NCBI GenBank assembly: GCA_015061815.1
Contig: SUVW01000012.1
Coordinates: 1-64,000, forward strand
DNA from: Lentisphaerota bacterium
GTDB lineage: Bacteria; Verrucomicrobiota; Lentisphaeria; Victivallales; Victivallaceae
DNA: 64,000 bases
Direction: 5' to 3'
In this document: one piece after another, positions 8,607 to 17,124 of the stretch
How the letters are laid out: each line of letters begins with the position of its first letter
Numbering within the stretch: the first letter of the stretch is position 1
Translations under genes and position numbers: made by a program
The notes under the pieces: generated by a model
Told to the model about the DNA's origin: nothing
Databases searched by the model: none
Seen by the model: only the letters and a program-made list of their open reading frames with translations

Positions 8607-11600
8607 ATGAAAAAAATCATTTTATTTTTCCTGTTATTTTCCGGAGCATTACTGTTTGCACAGGCGGATTTTTCCGGAAAAATCAAATGGATATGGACGG
8701 GAAAAGGTTTTAAGAACAACAGTTACGGATATTTTCGTAAAACATTTATTTTGCCAGATGAGGTCAAAGAAGCACAATTACTGATCTGCTCAGATGACAG
8801 TTGCCGTTTGTTGGCGGTAAATGGGGTTTCTGCTCCGAGAATGGCAGATCCGGTGCAGCAGGGGGCACCGATCCGGATACATCGTTATGATGTGAAAAAG
8901 TTGTTGAGAAAAGGCAGTAATGTTTTGGCATTATGCATATTTAATAATATTTCTGCCGCCGGAGTGATTCTGAGTTTGGAGATTGATTTGAAAAACGGTG
9001 AAAAAGTAATTGTAAAGAGTGATAAAAGTTTTCTTGCTTCAGAAGAAGGGGGAGACGGGTTTTCGCAAAACGGCTTTGATGATTCTGCCTGGCACTCTGC
9101 GGCGGAATTGGGAGACGCATCATATCCGGTCTGGAAGAAGATAACCCGGGCGGAAGAATTTTTCTTTTCCGATGCTGAAAAAGCCATCCGGGAAAATCTG
9201 AAAAACAATGCCGTAAATTACATCCGGAAGCTTAATTACGCCATCCCCGGAGACGGTTTCGGAAAATGCAAGTGGATATGGTATCCGGAAATATCGGTGG
9301 CAGTTGAGAAAACTCCGAGGTATTTTGCCCGGGAATTTGAAGTCAGTGAATTGCCTTCTGATGCGGAAATCATGATAATGGCTGATGATGCATGCGAAAT
9401 TGTTTTGAATGGCAAGCCGGTTTCTGCGGCAAAAACTGTTGTGCAGAGTGAAAAAGCACTCAAAGCCAAATGTTTTGACCTCACCGGTCTGATCCGTAAC
9501 GGTAGAAACCGGATCCAGATAAAAGTATACAATCCCGCCGGTGATGGCGGATTGATCGCCGAATTGCGGATGAATTATCCCGGCAGAGGAGAGGTGAAAA
9601 TTGTTACCGACAGTTCATGGAAGTCTGCCAGACAACCGGATGCTCAATGGTTTGATGTCTGGGTGATGGGGGATGCCCGCTGCTGGCCCTGGCAGGATAT
9701 TTCCACTGCGGCAGAAGTTTTTTTGACTCCGGAAGAAAAGGCGATTTATGAGGCATGGGATCATACCGTTGAGAATATTGATGATATTCTGCAGTTGAAT
9801 AATGAAGCTGATACAACAGCCAAAGTTGTGACCAATGGTAATCAGACCGCCTTGGAGATCAATGGAAAAATCGTTTCTCCGATCTTATACATCGTCTGGC
9901 TGAATGGCAGAATGCGCGGGATGCTGCCGGCCAGGAGCAGCGGCAATGTCACCAAAATGCATCAGGAGGGAATAAATCTTATTCAGTATCCGATCCCGTT
10001 GAGAGATTATATGTCCGGAAAAGATAAATGGAATCAGGATTATATCCGCCGGAACAGTTCTGCGATAAAAAAGATTCTGGCGGCTAATCCGGATGCCAGG
10101 TTGATCCTTGCGATCAGTATGGAAGCTCCTTTGTGGTATATGAAAGCCAACATGGATGAGTGTGTCGGTTATGTTACCGGCCCCGGACAACCCGGCATAG
10201 ATACTATCCGCCAGGTATTAGCTGTTTCAATGGCTTCTGATAAATGGCGTAAGGATGCGGCAGCTGCAGTGGAAAAGATGTTGGGGGAATTGAAAAAAGA
10301 GTCCTGGTTCAAAAGGGTTGCCGGATTCCGTATCGGTTATGGGGTTTATTCAGAATGGCATTATTATGGTATGAGCCGTCATATGCCGGATACCGGAAAG
10401 AGGATGACGGAGAAATTCCGTCAATATCTTGCCGGACGTTATGGCAGTGATGCAGCGTTGCAGAAAGCATGGAATAAAGCGGATGTTAAAATCACTGCTG
10501 CAGAAGTGCCGGGCCGGAAAGAACGCGGCGGCAAAGACCGTTTTATCCGGGATTTTGTTGATCCGGATGACCGTCAGACAATGGATTATTACGATTGTCA
10601 GCAAAAGGTCACTGCAGATTTACTGTTGGCCTGGGCAAAGGAATTCAAGCGTATCGCGCCGGGGAAATTGGTCGGCGCATGGTATGGATATGTTTTTGAA
10701 ATGGCTTACCCTGCGGATGGACAGACGGTGGAATATGAGAGGGTTTTGAGTTCGCCATATATTGACTTCCTCTCTTCTCCATACGGATACGGTTCTAAAA
10801 ACCGTCATCCCGGCGGCAGCGGGCATCCGCGTATAATCAGTTCTCCGTTTGTCCGTTACGGGAAACTGGCATTTTTTGAAGATGATTCCCGGACTCATTT
10901 GGCAGGTGCTCCGCATAAATTGGATGCCGCCAGCCCCAGGCAATCAGAATCGATTTTGAAACGCAACTTCAGTGTGTGTCTGATCGAACATATCGGATTG
11001 CAGTTCAATGATCTCGGCAACCACTGGAATATTCCCGGAGTTTTTACCGATCCGCTGCAGCTGGCTGTTATCAATCGGGTTAACCGGATCTGGAAAAAAC
11101 TCTATTCGGAGAACCGTCCGGCCGGATGTGCGGATATCGCTGCCGTATATGATCCCCGGGAGATGGTGCGGCATAACCGGATCATGCACCCGGTTTTTAT
11201 GATAGATGCCCTTTCAGATGAATCATTGCATGCCATGCGTCAGGCCGGCCGTCCGATATCTGTTATGACCCTGGAAGATTATCTGAAAAATTCCAACCGC
11301 TTCAAAATGGTGGTCATGCTGAATTGTTTCTCGCCGTCGGATATTGAACGCAGGCAGATCCTGAATAAGATCCGGCGTGACGGGAGTCATCCGGTATGGA
11401 TCTATGCTCCCGGAATTGCCACTGTCGGTGGTTTATCCGATAAAGCCATGAGTGATTTTACCGGCATAAAATTATCAGCACGTTATGAAAAGCTGCCGCT
11501 GGCGGTCAGGATGAGTGACGGCAGCACGATGACTTATTCCCGGAAAATGGTGTTGAAAGAAAATCCCCGGATTTCGGTTGTGGACACCGGCGTGACTGTT

Positions 11601-11939
11601 TTGGGACGTTATGAAAACGATAATTCCGCAGCTGTTGTCTGCAAAAAAGATGGGGATCGTTACAGTTTTTTCAGCGGTTCACCGATCACGGACGGCAGGG
11701 TTTGGAAAATGATTTACGATCTGGCCGGAATCCATCGTTATACAGAACCCGGAGTGGTGGTCTATACCAATGGCACATTACTGATGGTACATACCGGACG
11801 TGCCGGGAAATTTACGGTTAATTTGCCGGAAAAGCGTCAGGTGACAGAACTGTTCTCCTCCAAAGTCATCTCTACTGCAACTGATTCATTTGAATTATCT
11901 TCTGATGATACGGAAACATGGCTTTTTGAGTTGAAATAG
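8607..11939 (+). CDS. secreted multi-domain glycosidase, beta-galactosidase/GH42-like core
   Basis: A 1110-aa protein with a signal peptide (MKKIILFFLLFSGALLFAQA). Two tandem jelly-roll domains of the alpha-rhamnosidase N-terminal type occupy about residues 20-200 and 215-375 (IKWIWTGKG and CKWIWYPE starts, each with the ADDACE/SDDSCR loop). The TIM-barrel core at about 430-850 resembles GH42/GH35-type beta-galactosidases: Glu583 in YSEWHYYG fits the acid/base and Glu758 in FFEDDSRTH fits the nucleophile. A beta-galactosidase-type trimerisation-like and C-terminal beta domain follow. The conserved start is ATG 8607; an earlier in-frame ATG lies within the pseudopilin gene. It ends at a strong terminator. 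Confidence 0.8.
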   Translation: MKKIILFFLLFSGALLFAQADFSGKIKWIWTGKGFKNNSYGYFRKTFILPDEVKEAQLLICSDDSCRLLAVNGVSAPRMADPVQQGAPIRIHRYDVKKLLRKGSNVLALCIFNNISAAGVILSLEIDLKNGEKVIVKSDKSFLASEEGGDGFSQNGFDDSAWHSAAELGDASYPVWKKITRAEEFFFSDAEKAIRENLKNNAVNYIRKLNYAIPGDGFGKCKWIWYPEISVAVEKTPRYFAREFEVSELPSDAEIMIMADDACEIVLNGKPVSAAKTVVQSEKALKAKCFDLTGLIRNGRNRIQIKVYNPAGDGGLIAELRMNYPGRGEVKIVTDSSWKSARQPDAQWFDVWVMGDARCWPWQDISTAAEVFLTPEEKAIYEAWDHTVENIDDILQLNNEADTTAKVVTNGNQTALEINGKIVSPILYIVWLNGRMRGMLPARSSGNVTKMHQEGINLIQYPIPLRDYMSGKDKWNQDYIRRNSSAIKKILAANPDARLILAISMEAPLWYMKANMDECVGYVTGPGQPGIDTIRQVLAVSMASDKWRKDAAAAVEKMLGELKKESWFKRVAGFRIGYGVYSEWHYYGMSRHMPDTGKRMTEKFRQYLAGRYGSDAALQKAWNKADVKITAAEVPGRKERGGKDRFIRDFVDPDDRQTMDYYDCQQKVTADLLLAWAKEFKRIAPGKLVGAWYGYVFEMAYPADGQTVEYERVLSSPYIDFLSSPYGYGSKNRHPGGSGHPRIISSPFVRYGKLAFFEDDSRTHLAGAPHKLDAASPRQSESILKRNFSVCLIEHIGLQFNDLGNHWNIPGVFTDPLQLAVINRVNRIWKKLYSENRPAGCADIAAVYDPREMVRHNRIMHPVFMIDALSDESLHAMRQAGRPISVMTLEDYLKNSNRFKMVVMLNCFSPSDIERRQILNKIRRDGSHPVWIYAPGIATVGGLSDKAMSDFTGIKLSARYEKLPLAVRMSDGSTMTYSRKMVLKENPRISVVDTGVTVLGRYENDNSAAVVCKKDGDRYSFFSGSPITDGRVWKMIYDLAGIHRYTEPGVVVYTNGTLLMVHTGRAGKFTVNLPEKRQVTELFSSKVISTATDSFELSSDDTETWLFELK

Positions 11940-11966
11940 TCATTTGTCCTTTGATGTATGAACCGA

Positions 11967-12013
11967 CCTCCGGAACGTTGTTATCCAAACCGCGTTCCGG
12001 AGGATTTTATTTT
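11967..12013 (+). terminator. rho-independent terminator
   Basis: Perfect 11-bp stem cctccggaacg (11967-11977) / cgttccggagg (11993-12003) with a 15-base loop, then attttatttt. It ends the unit containing the large glycosidase gene. Confidence 0.85.
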
Positions 12014-12068
12014 GCGGTGTCTGGGCCCCGTACAGGATTTTATGCGAGCAAAAAGTGTATGGCATACA

Positions 12069-12097
12069 TTGACAGAAAGATATAATGGTGTTATATT
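12069..12097 (+). promoter_or_regulatory. consensus promoter for the kinase-yhcH pair
   Basis: TTGACA (12069-12074), 17 bases, TATATT (12092-12097); the predicted start of transcription is near 12104, leaving a leader of under 40 bases before ATG 12141. Confidence 0.8.
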
Positions 12098-12140
12098 AAT
12101 AAGATTAATTATAACACAATTACCGGAGGGTATAGGATTT

Positions 12141-12977
12141 ATGAAAAGAGTGCTTTCAGTACAGGATATTTCCTGCGTGGGCAAATGTTCATTGACGGTG
12201 GCTTTGCCGATAAATTCGGCAGCAGGACTGGAAACGGCGATATTGCCGACGGCGGTGTTGTCCACTCATACTGCATTCAAAAATTTTACTTTCCGGGATC
12301 TGACTGATGATTTGCAGGCGATCGCCGATCATTGGAAAGCTGAAAAAATTGAATTTGACGGTATTGCCACCGGTTATCTGGGGTCATTTCGGCAGATCGA
12401 ATTGGTGGAAAAACTTTTTACCGATTTTTACCACGACGGGATGCTTCGTTTCGTCGATCCGGCAATGGGGGATAATGGCAAACTTTATGTCGGATTTGAT
12501 GAAGCTTTTGCCCGCCGCATGGGCAAATTATGCGGTAAAGCCGATATTATCGTACCTAATTTGACCGAAGCGGTATTCATGCTCGGTGAGGAGTATCCGG
12601 ACGGCAATTGCAGTATCGATTATATCAAATCCCTGCTCAAACGGTTGACTGCTCTGGGGTGTCCGGTGGCAGCTCTGACCGGAGTTTCTCCGGAAGAGGG
12701 CAAATGCGGTGTGATGGCTTATGACAGCCGCAGCGGGGAGTATTGCGAGTATTACAGTGAAAAGCTGCCGGTATCATTTCATGGAACCGGAGATGTTTTT
12801 TCCAGTGCCTGTTTTGCAGCATTGATGCGCGGACAGAATTTGGCAAAAGCACTGAAAACTGCGGTGGAATATACGGTCGAATCCATCCGGCAGACGATAT
12901 CCTATCCCGGTCACAACTGGTATGGCGTGGATTTTGAAAGTGCTACACCACTGTTATTGAAACTTTTGGAGGAATAA
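12141..12977 (+). CDS. pyridoxal/pyridoxamine kinase-like PfkB-family kinase
   Basis: A 278-aa ribokinase-superfamily protein. The N-terminus VLSVQDISCVGKCSLTVALP matches pyridoxamine kinase (PdxY) style starts; the middle has DPAMGDNGKLY (conserved DPVMGD) and the C-terminal anion hole FHGTGDVFSS carries the catalytic Asp. It probably phosphorylates pyridoxal or a related vitamin B6 or pyrimidine precursor; a thiD-like role cannot be excluded. ATG 12141 is chosen because it is preceded by accggaggg and starts the conserved region; the upstream in-frame codons run through the terminator and promoter. YhcH follows after 3 bases. Confidence 0.82.
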   Translation: MKRVLSVQDISCVGKCSLTVALPINSAAGLETAILPTAVLSTHTAFKNFTFRDLTDDLQAIADHWKAEKIEFDGIATGYLGSFRQIELVEKLFTDFYHDGMLRFVDPAMGDNGKLYVGFDEAFARRMGKLCGKADIIVPNLTEAVFMLGEEYPDGNCSIDYIKSLLKRLTALGCPVAALTGVSPEEGKCGVMAYDSRSGEYCEYYSEKLPVSFHGTGDVFSSACFAALMRGQNLAKALKTAVEYTVESIRQTISYPGHNWYGVDFESATPLLLKLLEE

Positions 12978-12980
12978 AAA

Positions 12981-13448
12981 ATGATTTATGAACTTTTGAG
13001 TAATTTTGAACAGTATAAGATACTTACTCCGCAGGCAATGGGACTGCTGGCGGCGCGGCTTCCGGAATTGGATGCTCAATTACCCTGCGGCAAAGAAGTT
13101 TTGATCGAAGATAAACTCTTTATTCTCATTCAGCGTTACAACAGCCGTCCGGCTGATGCCGCCAGATTTGAAACGCACTCTGATTTTATTGATCTGCAGA
13201 TGCTTCTGGATGGAGAGGAGAAAGTCTACTATGCTCCGTCTGCCGGATTGGAGTGTACATCTGTTTACAATCCGGATGCGGATTATGCTCTTTATCAGGC
13301 CGATCTGGCACGTGCCGCACAATTTATTCTCAAACCGGGAAATTTTGCAGTGTTTCTGCCGGAAGAGGCCCATCTGCCCAGTTGCGGCAACGGTGAAGCA
13401 GTGGTCAAAGCGGTGGTGAAAATCCACAAATCACTGTTGAACGGTTGA
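12981..13448 (+). CDS. YhcH/YjgK/YiaL family protein
   Basis: A 155-aa single-domain cupin-like protein (DUF386). Conserved features visible are RFETHSDFIDLQMLLDG (His and acidic residues of the metal site), EKVYYAP, and FAVFLPEEAHLPS with the second His/Glu group. Family members are linked to sialic acid, galactoside and other sugar catabolism; the biochemical role is not settled. A strong ttggaggaat sits before ATG. Likely cotranscribed with the upstream kinase. It converges with yifB on the other strand, with 10 bases between stops. Confidence 0.88.
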   Translation: MIYELLSNFEQYKILTPQAMGLLAARLPELDAQLPCGKEVLIEDKLFILIQRYNSRPADAARFETHSDFIDLQMLLDGEEKVYYAPSAGLECTSVYNPDADYALYQADLARAAQFILKPGNFAVFLPEEAHLPSCGNGEAVVKAVVKIHKSLLNG

Positions 13449-13458
13449 TTTCAACTGT

Positions 13459-14997
13459 TTATTCCAGATCGCTTTTCCGGTAGTTGATGGATTCGAAAAT
13501 ATGTTCATCACTGATGGATACCGCGCCGGCAAGATCGGCGATCGTGCGGGCGACTTTCAGTATTCTGGTGTACGCTCGCGGGCTTAATTTGAAGCGGGCA
13601 ACGGCATCACGCAACAGCTTTTCTCCGGAATTTTGCAGAGTGCAGAATTGCTGCAACGTTTTTGGAGTAAGTTGGTTGTTGCTGAAAAAACCGTACTTTG
13701 AGTAACGCTCTGACTGGATTTTTCTGGCGGCACACACCCGTTGACGGATAACCGCAGAGGATTCACCGTCCGGGGCTTTCAACAGTTCTTTTTCGGTAAG
13801 CTGACGGACGGGGACCCGCAGATCGATCCGGTCGAGCAGCGGGCCGGAAATGCGTTTGAGATAGCGCCGTTTTTCTTCAACTTTGCACCGGCAGCCCAAC
13901 TCCACCAGACCCCGGCCGCAAGGGCAGGGATTCATGGCGGCGCAAAGCATGAATCTGGCCGGGAAACAACAGCTGCCGGAAGCGCGGGATACGGTGACCA
14001 TGCCATCTTCCAGCGGTTGACGCAGCACTTCCAGCACATTGCGTTTGAATTCCGGCAGCTCATCGAGAAAAAGCACTCCGTTATGCGCCAGACTTATTTC
14101 GCCGGGACGGGGATCTTTGCCGCCGCCGATCAAACCGGCATCAGAGATAGTGTGGTGCGGCGAACGGAATGGCCGGATATTGATCAGCCGGTCATTCCCG
14201 GAGAGTAAGCCGAGGACACTGTATATCCGGCTGGTTTCCAGAGCTTCTTCCAGAGTCATCGACGGCAAGATACCCGGCAGCCGCATGGCAAGCATGGATT
14301 TCCCGGTTCCCGGTGAGCCATACATCAAAACATTATGATTGCCGGCCGCCGCGATTTCCAAAGCACGTCTGGCCGCAAGCTGTCCCTTTACTTCATCGAA
14401 ATCAGGCAGGTTTTTTACCGGTTCAAGATCATTCATGGATGCTTTGAATGGCGTTCCGTGTCCGCGATTGACCAATTCAACGGCTTCAGCAAGGTTTTTT
14501 ACCGGGAAGACCGGCAATTTCCCGCCGGTGGCAAGAGCTGCTTCCCGGGCGTTGGCTGACGGAACAAGCAGGGCTTTTATGTGAGGCTCACCGGCCATTT
14601 TTGCGGCAATCGGCAAAGCTCCTTTGACCGGCCGCAGTGAACCATCCAAAGCCAGTTCTCCAAGTGCGGCGATCCGTCCCAGCCGGTCGACATCCAGAGT
14701 TCCGGTCGCTCCCAGAATGGCCAGTGCGATACCGAGGTCAAATGCCGCTCCCTCTTTGCGTAAATCAGCCGGTGCCAGATTGACAACGGTGAAACCGCGC
14801 GGCGGCACAAAGTTGGAACTTATAAATGCCGAATATATCCGGTCCCGGCTCTCTTTTACTGCAGTATCCGGCAGGCCGACGATGGAAATGGTACTCTCTT
14901 TGACACTGATCGATGAAACTCCGGTCAGATTTACTTCGATTTCGACCGGATAGGCATCGACTCCGATAACGGCGGCAGAATAGAGTTTGGCAACCAT
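13459..14997 (-). CDS. YifB-type Mg-chelatase-like AAA ATPase
   Basis: A 512-aa protein of the YifB/ComM family. The N-terminal Lon-protease-like fold begins with the characteristic KLYSAAVIGVDAYPVEIEV. A central AAA+ domain has Walker A GSPGTGKSM near residue 225 and Walker B VLFLDELPEF near 295, a cysteine-rich CPCGRG segment, and a C-terminal helical Mg-chelatase domain. Relatives (ComM) act as branch-migration helicases in homologous recombination. ATG 14997 is preferred to TTG 15003 since family members start at this point. rsmD lies 15 bases upstream on the same strand. Confidence 0.93.
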   Translation of the reverse strand: MVAKLYSAAVIGVDAYPVEIEVNLTGVSSISVKESTISIVGLPDTAVKESRDRIYSAFISSNFVPPRGFTVVNLAPADLRKEGAAFDLGIALAILGATGTLDVDRLGRIAALGELALDGSLRPVKGALPIAAKMAGEPHIKALLVPSANAREAALATGGKLPVFPVKNLAEAVELVNRGHGTPFKASMNDLEPVKNLPDFDEVKGQLAARRALEIAAAGNHNVLMYGSPGTGKSMLAMRLPGILPSMTLEEALETSRIYSVLGLLSGNDRLINIRPFRSPHHTISDAGLIGGGKDPRPGEISLAHNGVLFLDELPEFKRNVLEVLRQPLEDGMVTVSRASGSCCFPARFMLCAAMNPCPCGRGLVELGCRCKVEEKRRYLKRISGPLLDRIDLRVPVRQLTEKELLKAPDGESSAVIRQRVCAARKIQSERYSKYGFFSNNQLTPKTLQQFCTLQNSGEKLLRDAVARFKLSPRAYTRILKVARTIADLAGAVSISDEHIFESINYRKSDLE

Positions 14998-15012
14998 AGA
15001 CAATCCTTGAGG

Positions 15013-15609
15013 TTATAAATCGTTATGCAGGGTTATTACCGCCAGCAGAAAAATTGTACTTCCGAACCGGCGGAACTGCATCTGTTCCAGAGCCGGGTTG
15101 TTGATAAATTCCCCCATCGCGCCCCGGCTGTCGGGTATTTCCCATATAAGTTTCGCCCCGGCGCAGCCGGAACAGAATTTTTTATCAGACAGCAGTTTCC
15201 GGAAAAGTTCAGCTGATACCGGATACGGCGGGTCGGAAAAAATCAGATCCGGGGGCGACTGCAGGCGGATGATCCAGGACCGGACATCCAGAATGTCACT
15301 TTGCACGACGGTTAAATCACCCGCTGCATATTCCGGCGGCATAACATTGCGGAGCCGGCGGCAATTTTCCTGAATACACGCGGTATGTGCCGGACTTTTC
15401 TCTATCATCACCGCCCATTGAGCTCCCCGGCTGACAGCTTCCAGAGCCAATGCACCGGAACCGGAACACAGATCGAGCACTTTTTTATCTCTGAAATCTC
15501 CCAGACTGTCAAACAGAGCCTTTCGCGCCCGTCCGGAGGTCGGACGGATCTCCGAATCCGGCAGATCGGCAAGAGTAAGATTACGGGCAAATCCGGAGAT
15601 GATATTCAT
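15013..15609 (-). CDS. rsmD: 16S rRNA (guanine-966-N2)-methyltransferase
   Basis: A 198-aa protein. It has the RsmD opening MNIISGFARN...IRPTSGRARKALF, the SAM-binding motif DLCSGSGALALEAVSRGA and the DPPYP catalytic motif typical of N2-guanine methyltransferases. The frame is open for another 43 codons upstream, but residues there are unlike the family and ATG 15609 starts the conserved region; aggaaag lies about 14 bases upstream, somewhat far. It methylates G966 of 16S rRNA in the 30S particle. It is divergent from prmA. Confidence 0.9.
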   Translation of the reverse strand: MNIISGFARNLTLADLPDSEIRPTSGRARKALFDSLGDFRDKKVLDLCSGSGALALEAVSRGAQWAVMIEKSPAHTACIQENCRRLRNVMPPEYAAGDLTVVQSDILDVRSWIIRLQSPPDLIFSDPPYPVSAELFRKLLSDKKFCSGCAGAKLIWEIPDSRGAMGEFINNPALEQMQFRRFGSTIFLLAVITLHNDL

Positions 15610-15771
15610 AGTGAAACGCTGATCTTTCCTGACAAAACTTTGTAAAACTTCATTAAGATAGCATCGGAAAAAGGATTTTTCAAAGGCAAAGGCCTTTAAA
15701 AGTGCGGATTTCGGTGATATTTTATGTAAATAGTTCAAAAGTTGTGATTTTGGATTTTATTACCGGAGTGA

Positions 15772-16662
15772 ATGGTTATGGATGACGAATTGCTTTTTGC
15801 TGTTGAATTGAGCGATCCCAGCGGGGAATTTGAACCGGCATCGGAGTTGCTCAATGCTTTGGATGTGGAGTTCAGCAGTTTTTTTGACCGCGAAAATTGT
15901 ACGGTGCGGCACACTGTTTATTCTCTGACTCAAGAGGAGGCGGAGCAGTTGCGCGAAGTGCTTGCCGGAGAGTTGAAAAACTGGCGTGAATTCGGAGTGG
16001 AACTGGAGATGGGAGAAATTTTCACCATCGCCAAACCGGATTGGGCCGAAGCGTGGAAAAAGTATTTTAAACCGATTGAAATATCGGAAAAACTGTTGAT
16101 CCGTCCCACGTGGCTGGATGATCTTCCCCGGCCGGGGCAGAAGCTGCTGCAGATCGATCCGGGAATGAGCTTCGGAACCGGACAGCATGCAACGACAAAT
16201 TATTGTTTGAAATGCATCGACCGTTTTTCCGGAGAGAAAAAAAGTTTGCTGGATGCCGGATGCGGTTCCGGAATTCTGGCGATAGCCGGAGCATTGCTCG
16301 GATATGAGGGCATTGATGCGTTTGATTTCGATCCGGAAGCGGTGAATGTGGCAGAAGAGAATGCCGGACTTAATCAGGTGGCCGGAAAAATCGGATTTTC
16401 GGTCGGCAACGCCGCTGATTGGCCGGGACGGCCGGAAAAGTACGATCTGGTTTGTGCCAATATTCTCGGTCATCTGCTTATCGCTTTCCGCTTCAATATC
16501 GTCAACTGGGTGTCGCCGGATGGAGTGTTGGTGCTTTCCGGGATTTTGGACCGGGATTTCGACAAGGTGGCGGCGGCTTTCGGAGAGGTCGGGATGTATG
16601 AAATGGAGCGTTTCCGGGATAAGGATTGGACCAGCGGGATTTTTGCTTTTGAAAAGCGGTGA
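15772..16662 (+). CDS. prmA: ribosomal protein L11 methyltransferase
   Basis: A 296-aa protein. The N-terminal substrate-binding domain is followed by the PrmA hallmark DPGMSFGTGQHATT (near residue 127), SAM motif DAGCGSGILAIAG, and NILGHLL in place of the usual NILA catalytic segment. It trimethylates lysines and the N-terminus of L11. Two ATGs (15772 and 15778) are possible; ccggag fits the first. Divergent from rsmD. Confidence 0.92.
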   Translation: MVMDDELLFAVELSDPSGEFEPASELLNALDVEFSSFFDRENCTVRHTVYSLTQEEAEQLREVLAGELKNWREFGVELEMGEIFTIAKPDWAEAWKKYFKPIEISEKLLIRPTWLDDLPRPGQKLLQIDPGMSFGTGQHATTNYCLKCIDRFSGEKKSLLDAGCGSGILAIAGALLGYEGIDAFDFDPEAVNVAEENAGLNQVAGKIGFSVGNAADWPGRPEKYDLVCANILGHLLIAFRFNIVNWVSPDGVLVLSGILDRDFDKVAAAFGEVGMYEMERFRDKDWTSGIFAFEKR

Positions 16663-16701
16663 TTTTTTTAAAAAATCAAAAATATCTTTTTCTCCGGAAA
16701 T

Positions 16702-16729
16702 TTGAAAAAATGGCAAAAAGCTGTATATT
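16702..16729 (+). promoter_or_regulatory. promoter of the glycogen operon
   Basis: TTGAAA (16702-16707), 16 bases, TGTATATTAA with TATATT at 16724-16729. The predicted start is near 16737, about 37 bases before the small CBM48 gene. Confidence 0.78.
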
Positions 16730-16773
16730 AAGTAAGTTAAAGGAGAATATCAAAACTTATTTAAGGAGCTGTT

Positions 16774-17067
16774 ATGAAAAAAACTGAATTATCTCCGGTT
16801 TCACGGCGTGCGGTCGTTTTAGAGTATCTTGATGCTCCCGGCAAAGATGTGGCTGTCGCCGGATCATTCAATGAGTGGCAGCCGGTGAAAAAGTTGAGCG
16901 ATAAAAACGGCGATGGTCATTACCGCTGCCGTTTGATGTTGACTCCCGGCAGTTATCAGTATAAATTTCTGGTTGACGGAGAGTGGCGTTCTGATCCGGA
17001 GAATCCGGATTTTGTTCCCAATGAATTCGGTTCATTGAATAGCGTGCTGACGGTCAGGAGCAAGTGA
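16774..17067 (+). CDS. small stand-alone glycogen-binding (CBM48/AMPK-beta-like) protein
   Basis: A 97-aa protein that consists of one CBM48-type glycogen-binding fold: VAVAGSFNEWQPVKKL, the YRCRLMLTPGSYQYKFLVDG strand pair and PDFVPNEFGSLNSVL, with the Trp and Lys positions that contact glucan chains in AMPK beta and isoamylase N domains. There is no enzymatic domain, so it probably tethers partners to glycogen or senses it; that role is inferred. taaggag precedes ATG. It is the first gene of the glycogen operon. A paralogue with the same length is at 36691. Confidence 0.88.
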   Translation: MKKTELSPVSRRAVVLEYLDAPGKDVAVAGSFNEWQPVKKLSDKNGDGHYRCRLMLTPGSYQYKFLVDGEWRSDPENPDFVPNEFGSLNSVLTVRSK

Positions 17068-17124
17068 GATAATATGGGATGTGTCTGGAATTTTCCGGCA
17101 GAAAACTTACTTTTAGAGGAATAA

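Noticed and set aside
15760-16716. 318-codon open frame antisense to prmA
   Set aside because: PrmA motifs on the plus strand are unambiguous; the antisense frame is a shadow.
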